Below are positions 14,995-22,666 of a DNA stretch of 23,254 bases, one piece after another (position 1 is the first letter of the stretch; each line of letters starts with the position of its first letter). The stretch is from Campylobacteraceae bacterium (GTDB taxonomy: Bacteria > Campylobacterota > Campylobacteria > Campylobacterales > UBA6016). The notes beneath the pieces are model-generated. The model did not search any database, was not told the origin of the DNA, and was given only the letters and a program-made list of their open reading frames with translations. A program made the translations under genes and the position numbers. The DNA lies in assembly GCA_022758985.1 (NCBI GenBank), contig JAEMQC010000055.1, forward strand, positions 1 through 23,254. The letters are read 5' to 3'.

Positions 14995-15642
14995 ATGTTT
15001 GAAAAAATAGAAATAAAAAGAGATAAAAACATAAAAAGGCTTAAAATAGAAGTAAAAGAGGGCGGCTCCTTGCTTATTAGTGCGCCGATGTTTTTAAGCG
15101 AATCAAAATGCATAGAGTTTGTAGGACAAAATGCCAAAAAACTCTCAAAAATGATAGAGCGTCAGCTCTCTTTTGAGCAAAAAAGAGAGGAGCTATCCGG
15201 CCATTTTTTGTATGTTGGTAAAAAGACGAAGATCGACGTAGATACGGCGTTAAAGCGTAAATATATTTTTTCGCAGACCGGGCTTACCCTTTCGGATTCA
15301 AGGCATTTTTCGGCGTTTTTGCTGGATGAGGCAAAAAGGATTATTACTCCAAAGCTGCACGACGTAGCCTCTTTTTACGGAGCGCCGTTCGAGAACGTCT
15401 CCTTTAGGGATACAAAAAGCAGATGGGGGAGCTGTTCTGCAAAACGAAATCTAAACTTCAGCACGAGGCTAATCGGCGCTCCAAAAAGTGTGATAGAGTA
15501 CGTTGTTATCCATGAAGTATGCCATCTAAAAGAGCTTAACCACTCCAAGAGGTTTTGGGAGCAGGTAAAAATCCTAGCGCCGCACTACAGGGAGAGTGAG
15601 CGGTGGCTAAAAGAAAACGGGAGATTTTTGTTTATTCATTAA
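14995..15642 (+). CDS. YgjP-type (DUF45) zinc metallopeptidase
   Basis: A 215-residue protein of the YgjP/SprT-like family. The zinc site reads HEVCH at 173-177 with a probable third ligand His183 in LNHSKRFW; the family block SRWGSCS lies at 142-148. No signal peptide or membrane segment is present, so it is probably cytoplasmic. Biological substrates of YgjP-like proteins are poorly defined; peptidase activity is inferred from the HExxH motif. The ATG has no strong Shine-Dalgarno, only AAAAG about 11 bases upstream. It diverges from the FTR-like/rhodanese gene across a 49-base gap and is separated from the next operon by 93 bases. Confidence 0.88.
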   Translation: MFEKIEIKRDKNIKRLKIEVKEGGSLLISAPMFLSESKCIEFVGQNAKKLSKMIERQLSFEQKREELSGHFLYVGKKTKIDVDTALKRKYIFSQTGLTLSDSRHFSAFLLDEAKRIITPKLHDVASFYGAPFENVSFRDTKSRWGSCSAKRNLNFSTRLIGAPKSVIEYVVIHEVCHLKELNHSKRFWEQVKILAPHYRESERWLKENGRFLFIH

Positions 15643-15700
15643 AGGCTCATTAATCTTCTATTTACAAGCAAATTCCACTCCAAATTAAATAGTTTTTTGA

Positions 15701-15706
15701 TAAGAT
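15701..15706 (+). promoter_or_regulatory. Candidate -10 box for the S4-trpD-...-trpC operon
   Basis: TAAGAT in the context TTTTTTGATAAGATAG resembles the extended -10 boxes of Campylobacterota sigma-70 promoters, with a T-rich stretch upstream in place of a -35 box. The predicted start near 15713 leaves a leader of about 23 bases that includes GAAGG (15724-15728) before the TTG start. It is the only intergenic place for a promoter before trpC. Confidence 0.5.
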
Positions 15707-15735
15707 AGTCTCAAAACGCAAATGAAGGCTCTGTT

Positions 15736-15984
15736 TTGAGGATAGATAAGTTTTTGAGTACGGTGAATATAGTTAAACGAAGAAGTATAGCAGCCGACAT
15801 GATAGAACACGGCGTCGTGTATCTAAACGGCGTGCAGGCGAAAGCCTCAAAAGAGGTGAAGCCGGGCGACAATATAGAGATCAGGTACCTAGAGAATACA
15901 AAAAAGTATGAAGCGCTAAAAGTACCTACGACAAAAACAATTCCCAAAGCGGCCTTTGAAGAGTATGTTAAGGAGCTTTCGTGA
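15736..15984 (+). CDS. S4-domain RNA-binding protein (Hsp15/RqcP-like)
   Basis: An 82-residue protein consisting almost only of an S4 RNA-binding domain: MRIDKFLSTVNIVKRRSIAA, then MIEHGVVYLNGVQAKASKEV and GDNIEIRY. Stand-alone S4 proteins of this size include Hsp15 and RqcP, which bind nascent-chain-tRNA-blocked 50S subunits in ribosome rescue (family knowledge); which of these it resembles cannot be decided by eye. Translation starts at TTG, with GAAGG about seven bases upstream and no in-frame ATG near it. The stop overlaps the trpD GTG start as GTGA. It is the first gene of a nine-gene operon. Confidence 0.85.
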   Translation: MRIDKFLSTVNIVKRRSIAADMIEHGVVYLNGVQAKASKEVKPGDNIEIRYLENTKKYEALKVPTTKTIPKAAFEEYVKELS

Positions 15985-16967
15985 GTTATGAAGAGGCAAA
16001 AAAAAGCTTTTTAGCTCTTTTTGAAGGCAAAATGGGCGAGGACGAGGCGAGAGCCTTCCTTGTTTCTATGTACGAGAGGGGCGAGAGCGAAGATGAGATA
16101 AAAGCGGCGGTCGAGGTGATGCGCTCTTTTATGGTGGCTTTTGAGACGCCAGATGAGATAAAAGAGCTTCTTATAGACAACTGCGGTACGGGCGGCGACA
16201 AGAGCGGAAGTTTTAATATATCTACGACCGTTAGTTTTGTCCTTGCATCTTTGGGGTTATTTGTGGCAAAACACGGCAACAGAAGCATTACGAGTAAGTC
16301 CGGTAGCGCTGACATGCTTGAGGCGCTTGGAGTAAAGATAGAGTTTGAGAGCCCTGAGGCGAAGCTAAACGTGCTTTTGGAGAGCGGATTTGCCTTTTTG
16401 TTTGCCCCGACTTACCATCCGGCGCTAAAGCATATTATGCCGATAAGAAGAAGCATACCGCACAGGACTATCTTCAATATGTTAGGACCTCTATGTAATC
16501 CGGCCAAGGTCAAGCATCATCTGATAGGAATATACGACTACTCTTTCGCCCCAAAATGCGCAAAAGCGTTATCTGATACGGGTTCTAAAAGAGGAATCGT
16601 CGTAAATAGTAACGATGGAATGGATGAAGCTAGTATAAGCGGCGGTAGCAGATATGCGTTTTTTGACGGCGGCAAAATAGAAGAACATGAGCTAAATCCG
16701 GAGGCCTACAGACTAAAACTCTATCCAAAAGAAGCCATTTTGGGCGGCGATGCTAGGCAAAATGCAGCCATTACTCTGGCCGTACTTAAAAATGAAGCGG
16801 ATGAAGCAAAAATGGGCGTCGTGGCTCTCAATGCCGCTTTGGCTTTGCTAGCTAGCGGCAAGGCAAGAGACGTAAAAGAGGGGCTTGAAATGGCGGAGTA
16901 CGCAATAAAAAGCGGCAAGGCATATGATACGCTCCAAAAAGTCATATCGGTATCAAATAAGGTTTGA
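15981..16967 (+). CDS. trpD: Anthranilate phosphoribosyltransferase (tryptophan synthesis)
   Basis: TrpD joins anthranilate to PRPP, the second step from chorismate to tryptophan. The 328-residue protein has the PRPP-binding loop CGTGGD (68-73), the SFNISTTVSFVLASLG helix, KHGNRSITSKSGSADMLEALG, and the anthranilate-site block HPALKHIMPIRRSIPHRTIF with NMLGPLCNPA. The start is GTG (15981), with AAGGAG six bases upstream, inside the S4 gene stop. It is not fused to a TrpG glutaminase, and neither trpE nor trpG is nearby; trpC lies 5 kb downstream in the same operon. An eight-A run occurs at 15998-16005 just after the start. Confidence 0.96.
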   Translation: MSYEEAKKSFLALFEGKMGEDEARAFLVSMYERGESEDEIKAAVEVMRSFMVAFETPDEIKELLIDNCGTGGDKSGSFNISTTVSFVLASLGLFVAKHGNRSITSKSGSADMLEALGVKIEFESPEAKLNVLLESGFAFLFAPTYHPALKHIMPIRRSIPHRTIFNMLGPLCNPAKVKHHLIGIYDYSFAPKCAKALSDTGSKRGIVVNSNDGMDEASISGGSRYAFFDGGKIEEHELNPEAYRLKLYPKEAILGGDARQNAAITLAVLKNEADEAKMGVVALNAALALLASGKARDVKEGLEMAEYAIKSGKAYDTLQKVISVSNKV

Positions 16968-17386
16968 TGGTGGCAGAAATCTTTGAGATAAAAACAGAGG
17001 GCGAGCTGTCAAATGTAGCCGAATTTATAAAAAACGAGTTTGACGGCGGCATATTCCTTCTTGATGGAGATTTGGGATACGGCAAGACCGCTTTTGTTAG
17101 AGCTTTTGCGGTCTTACTTGGCTTTGACAGTGAGGTTTCAAGCCCGACTTTTGCCGTAATGAACGAATACGGCGGGAGGATATTTCACTATGATTTTTAT
17201 AACTTCGGCACAGATGCTTACTTTGAAAAAGGGATGTTTGAGTATTTGGAGCAAGGGGGTTGGCACTTTATGGAGTGGGCGGATGAAAAAATAGAAAAAT
17301 TTCTTCAAAGCATAGGAATGAAATTTGTTAGGATAGTTATAACCAAAGAGGGCGAAACAAGATTTTATAGGATAGAAAATGCATAA
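16967..17386 (+). CDS. tsaE: TsaE, ATPase for tRNA t6A37 modification
   Basis: TsaE works with TsaB and TsaD to make N6-threonylcarbamoyladenosine at tRNA position 37. I choose the ATG at 16967 (139 residues), overlapping the trpD stop as TGATG with AAGG four bases upstream; TTG at 16964 and GTG at 16970 are alternatives. The P-loop reads GDLGYGKT (34-41), where many family members have GDLGAGKT. SSPTFAVMNEY follows at about 57-67, then IFHYDFYNF, and EWADEKIEKF near the C-terminus corresponds to the family's EW motif. The gene overlaps lptB by eight bases. Confidence 0.93.
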   Translation: MVAEIFEIKTEGELSNVAEFIKNEFDGGIFLLDGDLGYGKTAFVRAFAVLLGFDSEVSSPTFAVMNEYGGRIFHYDFYNFGTDAYFEKGMFEYLEQGGWHFMEWADEKIEKFLQSIGMKFVRIVITKEGETRFYRIENA

Positions 17387-18104
17387 GCTGGAAGCCAAAA
17401 ATATCAAAAAACATTTCAAAAAACATACCGCTCTTGGCGGTGTGAGTGTGCATTTTGACTCCGGCGAAATAGTAAGCCTACTTGGGCCAAACGGTGCAGG
17501 TAAAACAACTCTTTTTTACTCCATTTGCGGGCTTGTCGAGATAGATGAGGGCGCTGTAATACTTGATGGCGAAGATATAACGGCTCTGCCGCTACACCAA
17601 AAAGCAAGAATAGGGCTTGGATATCTGCCGCAAGAGTCGAGCGTTTTTAAAGACCTAAGCGTGGAAGAGAATATAGAAATGGCGTGTGAGATAGTCTACG
17701 GCGACGACGAAGATTTGGTGATGCAAAATACGGATAGGCTTCTTGAGATGCTATCCATCGAGCCTATTCGTTCTCGTCCGGCGTATGCGCTATCTGGTGG
17801 AGAGAGAAGAAGGGTGGAGATAGCGAGGGCTCTTGCCGGAAATCCTAAGTTTTTGCTGCTGGATGAGCCTTTTGCAGGCGTTGACCCTTTGGCTGTTAGT
17901 GAAATACAAAAAATCATCATTGAGCTAAAAAATAACGGCATAGGGATAATAATTACCGACCACAACTTCAGGGAGGCGCTTGAAATATCGGATAGAGCGT
18001 ATGTGCTAGGTCGTGGCGAGCTGATAGCAGAGGGTAGCCCGAGTGAAATATATGAGAGCAAAACGGTAAAAAGAAACTATCTTGGAGATAAGAGTCTGGC
18101 ATGA
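17379..18104 (+). CDS. lptB: LptB, ABC ATPase of LPS export
   Basis: LptB powers the LptB2FGC complex that extracts lipopolysaccharide from the inner membrane. The 241-residue ATPase shows Walker A GPNGAGKT (36-43), Q-loop Gln85 in GYLPQESSVFKDLSVEEN (the LptB-typical form), signature LSGGERRRVEIARAL (138-152), Walker B FLLLDEP (158-164) and H-loop His195 in ITDHNFREAL. The ATG has AGGA six bases upstream. It overlaps tsaE by eight bases and rpoN by four (ATGA). The lptB-rpoN order is widespread in proteobacteria. No lptA or lptC gene adjoins here. Confidence 0.95.
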   Translation: MHKLEAKNIKKHFKKHTALGGVSVHFDSGEIVSLLGPNGAGKTTLFYSICGLVEIDEGAVILDGEDITALPLHQKARIGLGYLPQESSVFKDLSVEENIEMACEIVYGDDEDLVMQNTDRLLEMLSIEPIRSRPAYALSGGERRRVEIARALAGNPKFLLLDEPFAGVDPLAVSEIQKIIIELKNNGIGIIITDHNFREALEISDRAYVLGRGELIAEGSPSEIYESKTVKRNYLGDKSLA

Positions 18105-19378
18105 AGCAAAGGCTGGTCGCCGCCCAAAAAGGCAAGCTTTCAAGCACTTTGAAAAACTGGTTGCCGCTATTGCAGGCGGGACTGAATGACTTGGGCGACA
18201 GACTGAGCGAAAATCTGGCAAATAACCCGTTTTGCGAGGTGCGTCAAAAATTTGACGAAGAGCTAAAAGAGAATGAGGAGCGCGAATATCACGAAGACGA
18301 GCGCTATCAAAGCTATGAGAAGGTAGGCAAAAAAGAGTTCAGAGAAGAGCTTGCGCTAAAAAGCAACTCTTTGTTCGAGGATGTGGTTGAGCAGATAGAT
18401 GCGCCGCTTTTCCCGACCGAGAGAAGCCGCAAAATAGCAATAAAGATAGCCGAACATCTCGACGAGGGCGGTTTTTTTGACGGCGACTATGAAGCGATAG
18501 AGGCCGAGACCGGAGCGGACAAAGACGAGATAGAGAGAATTAGAAGTCGGTTTTCGTATCTTACTCCTCCCGGCATCGGAGCTATCGACTTCATAGAGAG
18601 CTATCTATTTCAGTTGGAAGATGCAGGACTTGAGGATGATGTGTACGAAGTTGCGGTTAGCATAGTAAAGCATCTGGATTCGTATTCCGATTATGTCAAG
18701 CATCCATGTTTTAAAGAGGCTATGAACGCTATAAAAAAACTAAAAAATCCTCCGGCCATAGAGTATCTTGAGAGCTCTGGCGAAGTTATTCCGGATATAT
18801 TCGTATATGACGACGGTGAGAAACTTGAGGTCAAAATCAACGATGCATACTATCCTGAGATAATCATTGAGACGATGGAGGGGCTCGAAAAAGATGAGTT
18901 TGTGCGCCCAAAAATCAAAGAGGCGAAAGACTTGATAGATGCGCTAAATATGAGAAAAGCGACACTCTATAAGCTAGGGCTTATGGTTGTTGAGTTTCAG
19001 TATGACTACTTCAAGGGCGGGGCTATTCGTCCGATGAAACTCCAAGATATCGCCGACGAATTGGAGCTAAACGTATCTACCATCTCAAGGGCGATAGCCA
19101 ATAAATATCTAGCGTCAAACAGAGGAATATGGCCGATAAAAAGTTTCTTTTCTACGGCTATCAGCGAGGATACTTCGGCTGCGGCCATCAAGGAGTATCT
19201 AAAGGAGCTGTTTGCAAACGAGAGTCGCAAAAAACCGCTATCCGACGAGGCAGCGCTAAAATACGTCGAAGAGAAGTTTTCCGTAAAGCTGGAGAGAAGG
19301 ACGATAACTAAATATAGAATGGCTCTGGGCGTAGCCAGCTCTTCCGAGCGAAAAAAGCTATATCAGATGAGCCTATGA
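18101..19378 (+). CDS. rpoN: RNA polymerase sigma-54 factor
   Basis: Sigma-54 directs polymerase to -24/-12 promoters and needs an enhancer-binding ATPase; in flagellated Campylobacterota it controls the mid-class flagellar genes (family knowledge). The 425-residue protein has region I at the N-terminus (KLSSTLKNWLPLLQAGLNDL), an acidic region II (about 50-90), the core-binding region, a helix-turn-helix (MKLQDIADELELNVSTISRA), and the RpoN box, here ERRTITKYRMAL at 398-409. The first box residue is Glu where ARRT is usual. The start overlaps lptB (ATGA) and the stop overlaps the methyltransferase gene (ATGA). Region I has fewer Gln residues than the enterobacterial form. Confidence 0.95.
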   Translation: MKQRLVAAQKGKLSSTLKNWLPLLQAGLNDLGDRLSENLANNPFCEVRQKFDEELKENEEREYHEDERYQSYEKVGKKEFREELALKSNSLFEDVVEQIDAPLFPTERSRKIAIKIAEHLDEGGFFDGDYEAIEAETGADKDEIERIRSRFSYLTPPGIGAIDFIESYLFQLEDAGLEDDVYEVAVSIVKHLDSYSDYVKHPCFKEAMNAIKKLKNPPAIEYLESSGEVIPDIFVYDDGEKLEVKINDAYYPEIIIETMEGLEKDEFVRPKIKEAKDLIDALNMRKATLYKLGLMVVEFQYDYFKGGAIRPMKLQDIADELELNVSTISRAIANKYLASNRGIWPIKSFFSTAISEDTSAAAIKEYLKELFANESRKKPLSDEAALKYVEEKFSVKLERRTITKYRMALGVASSSERKKLYQMSL

Positions 19379-20061
19379 GAATAGCGCAATATAAAGACGG
19401 CTTTAGATACACCTCCGATACGATGTTTTTGTGGGATTTTGCTCTCGGTTTCGTCAAAAAAGGAAAACTGCTTGAAGTCGGCGGAGGCTCTGGAGTGCTC
19501 GGACTTTTGCTAAAAAGAGAGCGGGACGTTGAGCTCACTATCGTTGAGAAACAAGAGAGGATGGCGAAGCTCTGTATTGATAACGCTGCCGCAAATAGTC
19601 TTGATGCCGTGGTTGAGCATATGGATTTTATCGAGTTTGAAAAGAGCGGTTTTGACTATATAGTGTCAAATCCCCCGTTTTATCCATCGCACATACAAAA
19701 GAGCGATAACGATTCGCTGCTAGCGTCCAGATATGCGGACGAGCTGCCGCTTGATATGTTTTTACAAAAATCAAAGAAGCTGTTAAAGCCAAACGGGGAG
19801 CTAATCTTTTGCTATGACGCCAGAGAGCTTGGGGCCGTTATAAACGAGAGTGCAAAACTAAAAGGGGCCGCTCTCACGCACGTAAGGTTTGTCCACGCCA
19901 AAGCTACTAAATCGGCAAAGCTTGCAATGTTTAGGATAAAAAATTCCAGCCGTGCGTACCTAGAAATCATGCCGCCGCTCATCGTAATGGAGAAAGACGA
20001 ATACGGTGCGGAAGCGAAGGCTGTTTTTGAGAGGGCTGCCTGCGATAGCGTAGATATTTAA
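19375..20061 (+). CDS. TrmN6/YfiC-like tRNA adenine-N6 methyltransferase
   Basis: A 228-residue class I methyltransferase. SAM motif I is EVGGGSG (34-40) and the adenine-N6 catalytic motif is NPPFY (99-103), preceded by DYIVS. The N-terminal GFRYTSDTMFLWDFA matches the family pattern before motif I. In Escherichia coli, TrmN6 modifies A37 of tRNA-Val (family knowledge); the substrate here is not proven and other small-RNA or protein targets are possible. The ATG overlaps the rpoN stop (ATGA). Its position near tsaE, another position-37 modification gene, is suggestive but may be chance. Confidence 0.85.
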   Translation: MRIAQYKDGFRYTSDTMFLWDFALGFVKKGKLLEVGGGSGVLGLLLKRERDVELTIVEKQERMAKLCIDNAAANSLDAVVEHMDFIEFEKSGFDYIVSNPPFYPSHIQKSDNDSLLASRYADELPLDMFLQKSKKLLKPNGELIFCYDARELGAVINESAKLKGAALTHVRFVHAKATKSAKLAMFRIKNSSRAYLEIMPPLIVMEKDEYGAEAKAVFERAACDSVDI

Positions 20062-20076
20062 GAGAGGTTTTTTGTT

Positions 20077-20457
20077 TTGGAACAATTAGAGACTAAGCTA
20101 GGATATAATTTCGGCTTTAGACACGGTTTTTGCGAAGAGTGCGGCGGTAGGTGCTGCACTGGAGAGAGCGGATATATATGGATAAGCGAGGAAGAAGCCA
20201 AAAAAGCGGCCTCTTTTTTGCTTATGGATATGGATAGTTTTGCCAAGAAGTATCTCTTTGTGGCAAAAGGCAGACTTAGTATAATAGAAAAAGAGTATAA
20301 CGGCGGACACGCCTGCATATTTTTCGACGAGAAGGCCAAAAACTGCTCCATATACGAAGTAAGACCCGCCCAGTGTCGGAGTTTCCCTTTTTGGGATTAT
20401 TATAAAAACAATACACAAGAGGCTTTAAAAGAATGTCCCGCATTAATAGTTCTATAG
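20077..20457 (+). CDS. YkgJ-family cysteine-cluster (metal-binding) protein
   Basis: A 126-residue protein with eight cysteines at 19, 22, 26, 27, 80, 90, 100 and 120. The pattern FCEECGGRCCTGESGYIWIS at the start and CSIYEVRPAQCRSFPF near the end is typical of the YkgJ/UPF0153 family, proposed to bind zinc or an Fe-S centre. Function is unknown. Translation starts at TTG (20077-20079) with GAGG about nine bases upstream; no ATG lies nearby. It follows the methyltransferase by 15 bases and overlaps the TPR lipoprotein gene by 25 bases. Confidence 0.88.
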   Translation: MEQLETKLGYNFGFRHGFCEECGGRCCTGESGYIWISEEEAKKAASFLLMDMDSFAKKYLFVAKGRLSIIEKEYNGGHACIFFDEKAKNCSIYEVRPAQCRSFPFWDYYKNNTQEALKECPALIVL

Positions 20458-21767
20458 TAGCTGCAGCGTCGTTTGTTTTTTTCGCCGGATGCGCCCTTAA
20501 GGATGTAGAAAGGCCTGAGGTAGCCATGGCGCAGATAGCCCAAGATAGCAATGTGCCCGCTCTAAAAACGCTAGACAACAAAACAGATATGGCTATGCCA
20601 AACGAGGCTGCCATGTTTATGTCGGCCGTCGATGCGATAGACGAGAGGGATTATGAGAGGGCATCCTCTTATCTGTCTATCTTATATCAGAAGACAAAGA
20701 AAAAACAGTATCTGTTGGAGCTTGTCAAGATATACTCCGTGCTCGGCCAATACGACAACTCCAAGAGCGTGCTACTGTCCGCAATCGCCGAGAATCCGGA
20801 AGATATGGATGCAAAAAAGATGCTTGCGGCAAACTACATCCAGCAAAAAGAGTATAAGAGCGCATTTGAGATTGCGGAAGCTATAGCTCAAAAGACAAAG
20901 CAAAAAGAGGATTATGATACTGCCGGAAGCATAGCGTACGTGCTCGGAGACTACAAGTCAGCGCAAAAGTACTTCAGAACCTCTTATGCGATGAAAGCCG
21001 ACGATATATCGGCCGATAGGATAGCTACTATTCTCTTTATGGAGAATAAACCGGGCGAAGCTACGAGTTTTTTGGAGACCCATATCAGGATGTTTAACTG
21101 CTCAAAATATCTATGCGAAAGGCTTGCAAACGCATATATAGAGCAAAATGACCAGCGCGGCGCACTAGAGATGTATAAAAAGCTCTACTTTAAGACGAAA
21201 GACGAGCGCTATATCAAAAAGATAATAGAGCTTAGCGTAGCCGGTTCCGACGTGGACGGGCTGATAGCGTTTCTTAAAAAAAGCAAAAAAGACGAAGCGC
21301 TCTTATTTGAAGCGTATAAATATAAAAAAGATAACAAAAACGCCGCCATAACCGCCATGAAACTCTATGAGAAAACAAAAGACGTTAACTATCTGGCTCA
21401 AGCGACAATATATAAATTTGAAAGTTATCCGGAGAAAAAACCGCTCTGGCTAATAAAAGAAAGTGTTAAAAATCTTACGCTCGCAACCAATCAGCTTCAA
21501 AACGACGTTTACGATAACTATTTGGGTTACCTGCTCATAGATTACGACCTTGATGTAAAAAGGGGCGTCGAGCTTGTTAAAAGGGCTCTTGCAAAAGATT
21601 CTACGTCGGTGTTTTATCTTGATTCGTTGGCCTGGGGATACTATAAACAAAAAAAATGCGCAGAGGCAAACGAGATAATCAAAAAAATACTACCTGAACT
21701 AAAAGACGACAAAACAGTAGCCGCACATGCACAAGCGATAAAAAAATGTATCGAGGGACAAAAATGA
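20433..21767 (+). CDS. TPR-repeat lipoprotein of unknown function
   Basis: A 444-residue predicted lipoprotein: the signal ends in FAGC with the acylated Cys at residue 20. The mature protein is almost entirely helical, with TPR-like pairs. Clear examples are LGQYDNSKSVLLSAIAENPE, YIQQKEYKSAFEIAEAIAQK, VLGDYKSAQKYFRTSYAMKA and, near the C-terminus, FYLDSLAWGYYKQKKCAEAN. No catalytic motif is visible. Such proteins often act as envelope scaffolds; anchoring in the outer membrane, facing the periplasm, is inference. The ATG overlaps the YkgJ gene by 25 bases, and the stop overlaps the trpC ATG (ATGA). I do not recognise a specific family. Confidence 0.85.
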   Translation: MSRINSSIVAAASFVFFAGCALKDVERPEVAMAQIAQDSNVPALKTLDNKTDMAMPNEAAMFMSAVDAIDERDYERASSYLSILYQKTKKKQYLLELVKIYSVLGQYDNSKSVLLSAIAENPEDMDAKKMLAANYIQQKEYKSAFEIAEAIAQKTKQKEDYDTAGSIAYVLGDYKSAQKYFRTSYAMKADDISADRIATILFMENKPGEATSFLETHIRMFNCSKYLCERLANAYIEQNDQRGALEMYKKLYFKTKDERYIKKIIELSVAGSDVDGLIAFLKKSKKDEALLFEAYKYKKDNKNAAITAMKLYEKTKDVNYLAQATIYKFESYPEKKPLWLIKESVKNLTLATNQLQNDVYDNYLGYLLIDYDLDVKRGVELVKRALAKDSTSVFYLDSLAWGYYKQKKCAEANEIIKKILPELKDDKTVAAHAQAIKKCIEGQK

Positions 21768-22552
21768 TACTAGATAAGATAATAAAACAGACCAAAGAGG
21801 ATCTAAAAAAGAGAAAAAAAGAGTTCGGCGAGGAGTGGCTAGGTAGAAGCTTGGCGTACAACCCTTACGCCCCGAGGGATGTTAAAAGGGCGTTAGCCAG
21901 AACCGAAGATAATAAGTATAGAATAATTGCCGAAGTCAAAAAAGCCAGCCCGTCAAAAGGCGTAATAAGGGAAGATTTTGATCCCGTGCTGATAGCAAAA
22001 GAGTATGAAGCCGGGTTTGCGGATGCTCTATCCATACTAACCGAGCCGCATTTTTTCCAAGGCAATTTGGAGTATTTGCCGCAAGTTCGTCGGTATGTAC
22101 CTATGCCGCTTTTGCGCAAAGATTTTATTGTAGATGAATATCAGATATTAGAGGCTTTGGTGTACGGGGCTGACTTTATATTGCTTATCGCAAAGGCTCT
22201 CTCCTCATCCGAGCTTAAAAAACTATATGAGTATGCCCTAAACCTAGGTCTTGACGTGCTCGTAGAGGTGCACGACAAAGAGGATCTCAAAAAGGCGATG
22301 TTTGCCGGAGCTTCAATAATAGGCATAAACCATAGAAACCTTGAGACGTTTGAGATGGATATGACTCTATCGGAGAAGCTGATTCCGCTTATTCCAAACG
22401 GCAAAATAATAGTAGCCGAGAGCGGAATAGACAGTTTTGAGATGGTAAAACATTTGAGCTCTATCGGCGTAGATGCCTTTCTTGTTGGCGAGCATTTTAT
22501 GAGGCAAAAAGATATCGCTGCGGAGGTTAGACGGCTAAAGGGACTAGAGTAG
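21764..22552 (+). CDS. trpC: Indole-3-glycerol phosphate synthase (tryptophan synthesis)
   Basis: TrpC closes the indole ring of CdRP to give indole-glycerol phosphate. I start at the ATG at 21764 (262 residues), which shares ATGA with the preceding stop and has GAGGGA five bases upstream. An in-frame ATG at 21746 would add six residues and lacks that spacing. Seen are IIAEVKKASPSKG (catalytic Glu57 and Lys59 region), LSILTEPHFFQG, PLLRKDFIVDEYQI, DFILLIAKAL, VEVHDKEDL, GINHRNLETFEMD and VAESGI, all expected blocks of the TIM barrel. It is not fused to TrpF. It is the last gene of the operon. Confidence 0.96.
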   Translation: MILDKIIKQTKEDLKKRKKEFGEEWLGRSLAYNPYAPRDVKRALARTEDNKYRIIAEVKKASPSKGVIREDFDPVLIAKEYEAGFADALSILTEPHFFQGNLEYLPQVRRYVPMPLLRKDFIVDEYQILEALVYGADFILLIAKALSSSELKKLYEYALNLGLDVLVEVHDKEDLKKAMFAGASIIGINHRNLETFEMDMTLSEKLIPLIPNGKIIVAESGIDSFEMVKHLSSIGVDAFLVGEHFMRQKDIAAEVRRLKGLE

Positions 22553-22562
22553 GGTAACTCTA
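22545..22562 (+). terminator. Small hairpin at the trpC stop
   Basis: TAGAGT (22545-22550) pairs with ACTCTA (22557-22562) around a six-base loop. The stem includes the stop codon region of trpC. It is short and the sequence after it is TTAGACC rather than a T run, so it is a poor factor-independent terminator. I list it because nothing better ends the operon. Confidence 0.25.
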
Positions 22563-22624
22563 TTAGACCTCTCCCACTATGCCACTAATTTCTTAAAATA
22601 AAGCCACTGTACAACCCGCCTCAT

Positions 22625-22649
22625 TTATATATATAATCAAAAATATTTT
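22625..22649 (+). promoter_or_regulatory. A/T palindromes, candidate promoter/operator of toxin-antitoxin operon
   Basis: TTATATATATAA (22625-22636) and AAAATATTTT (22640-22649) are each perfect palindromes, centred 14 bases apart, 17-42 bases ahead of the antitoxin ATG. Type II antitoxins commonly repress their own promoters by binding such repeats, so this is the natural operator. Pure A/T palindromes also occur by chance in A/T-rich leaders, so this is moderate to weak. Confidence 0.4.
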
Positions 22650-22666
22650 ATATAAAAGGCTTTACC

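Noticed and set aside
15643..15735. tRNA or small structured RNA in the gap before the S4 gene
   Set aside because: The gap is A/T-rich with no cloverleaf arms or T-loop sequence; it is better explained as a promoter region.
22553..22666. Attachment site or insertion-sequence end after trpC
   Set aside because: No tRNA gene, target-site duplication or terminal inverted repeat is visible; only a short hairpin and A/T palindromes.
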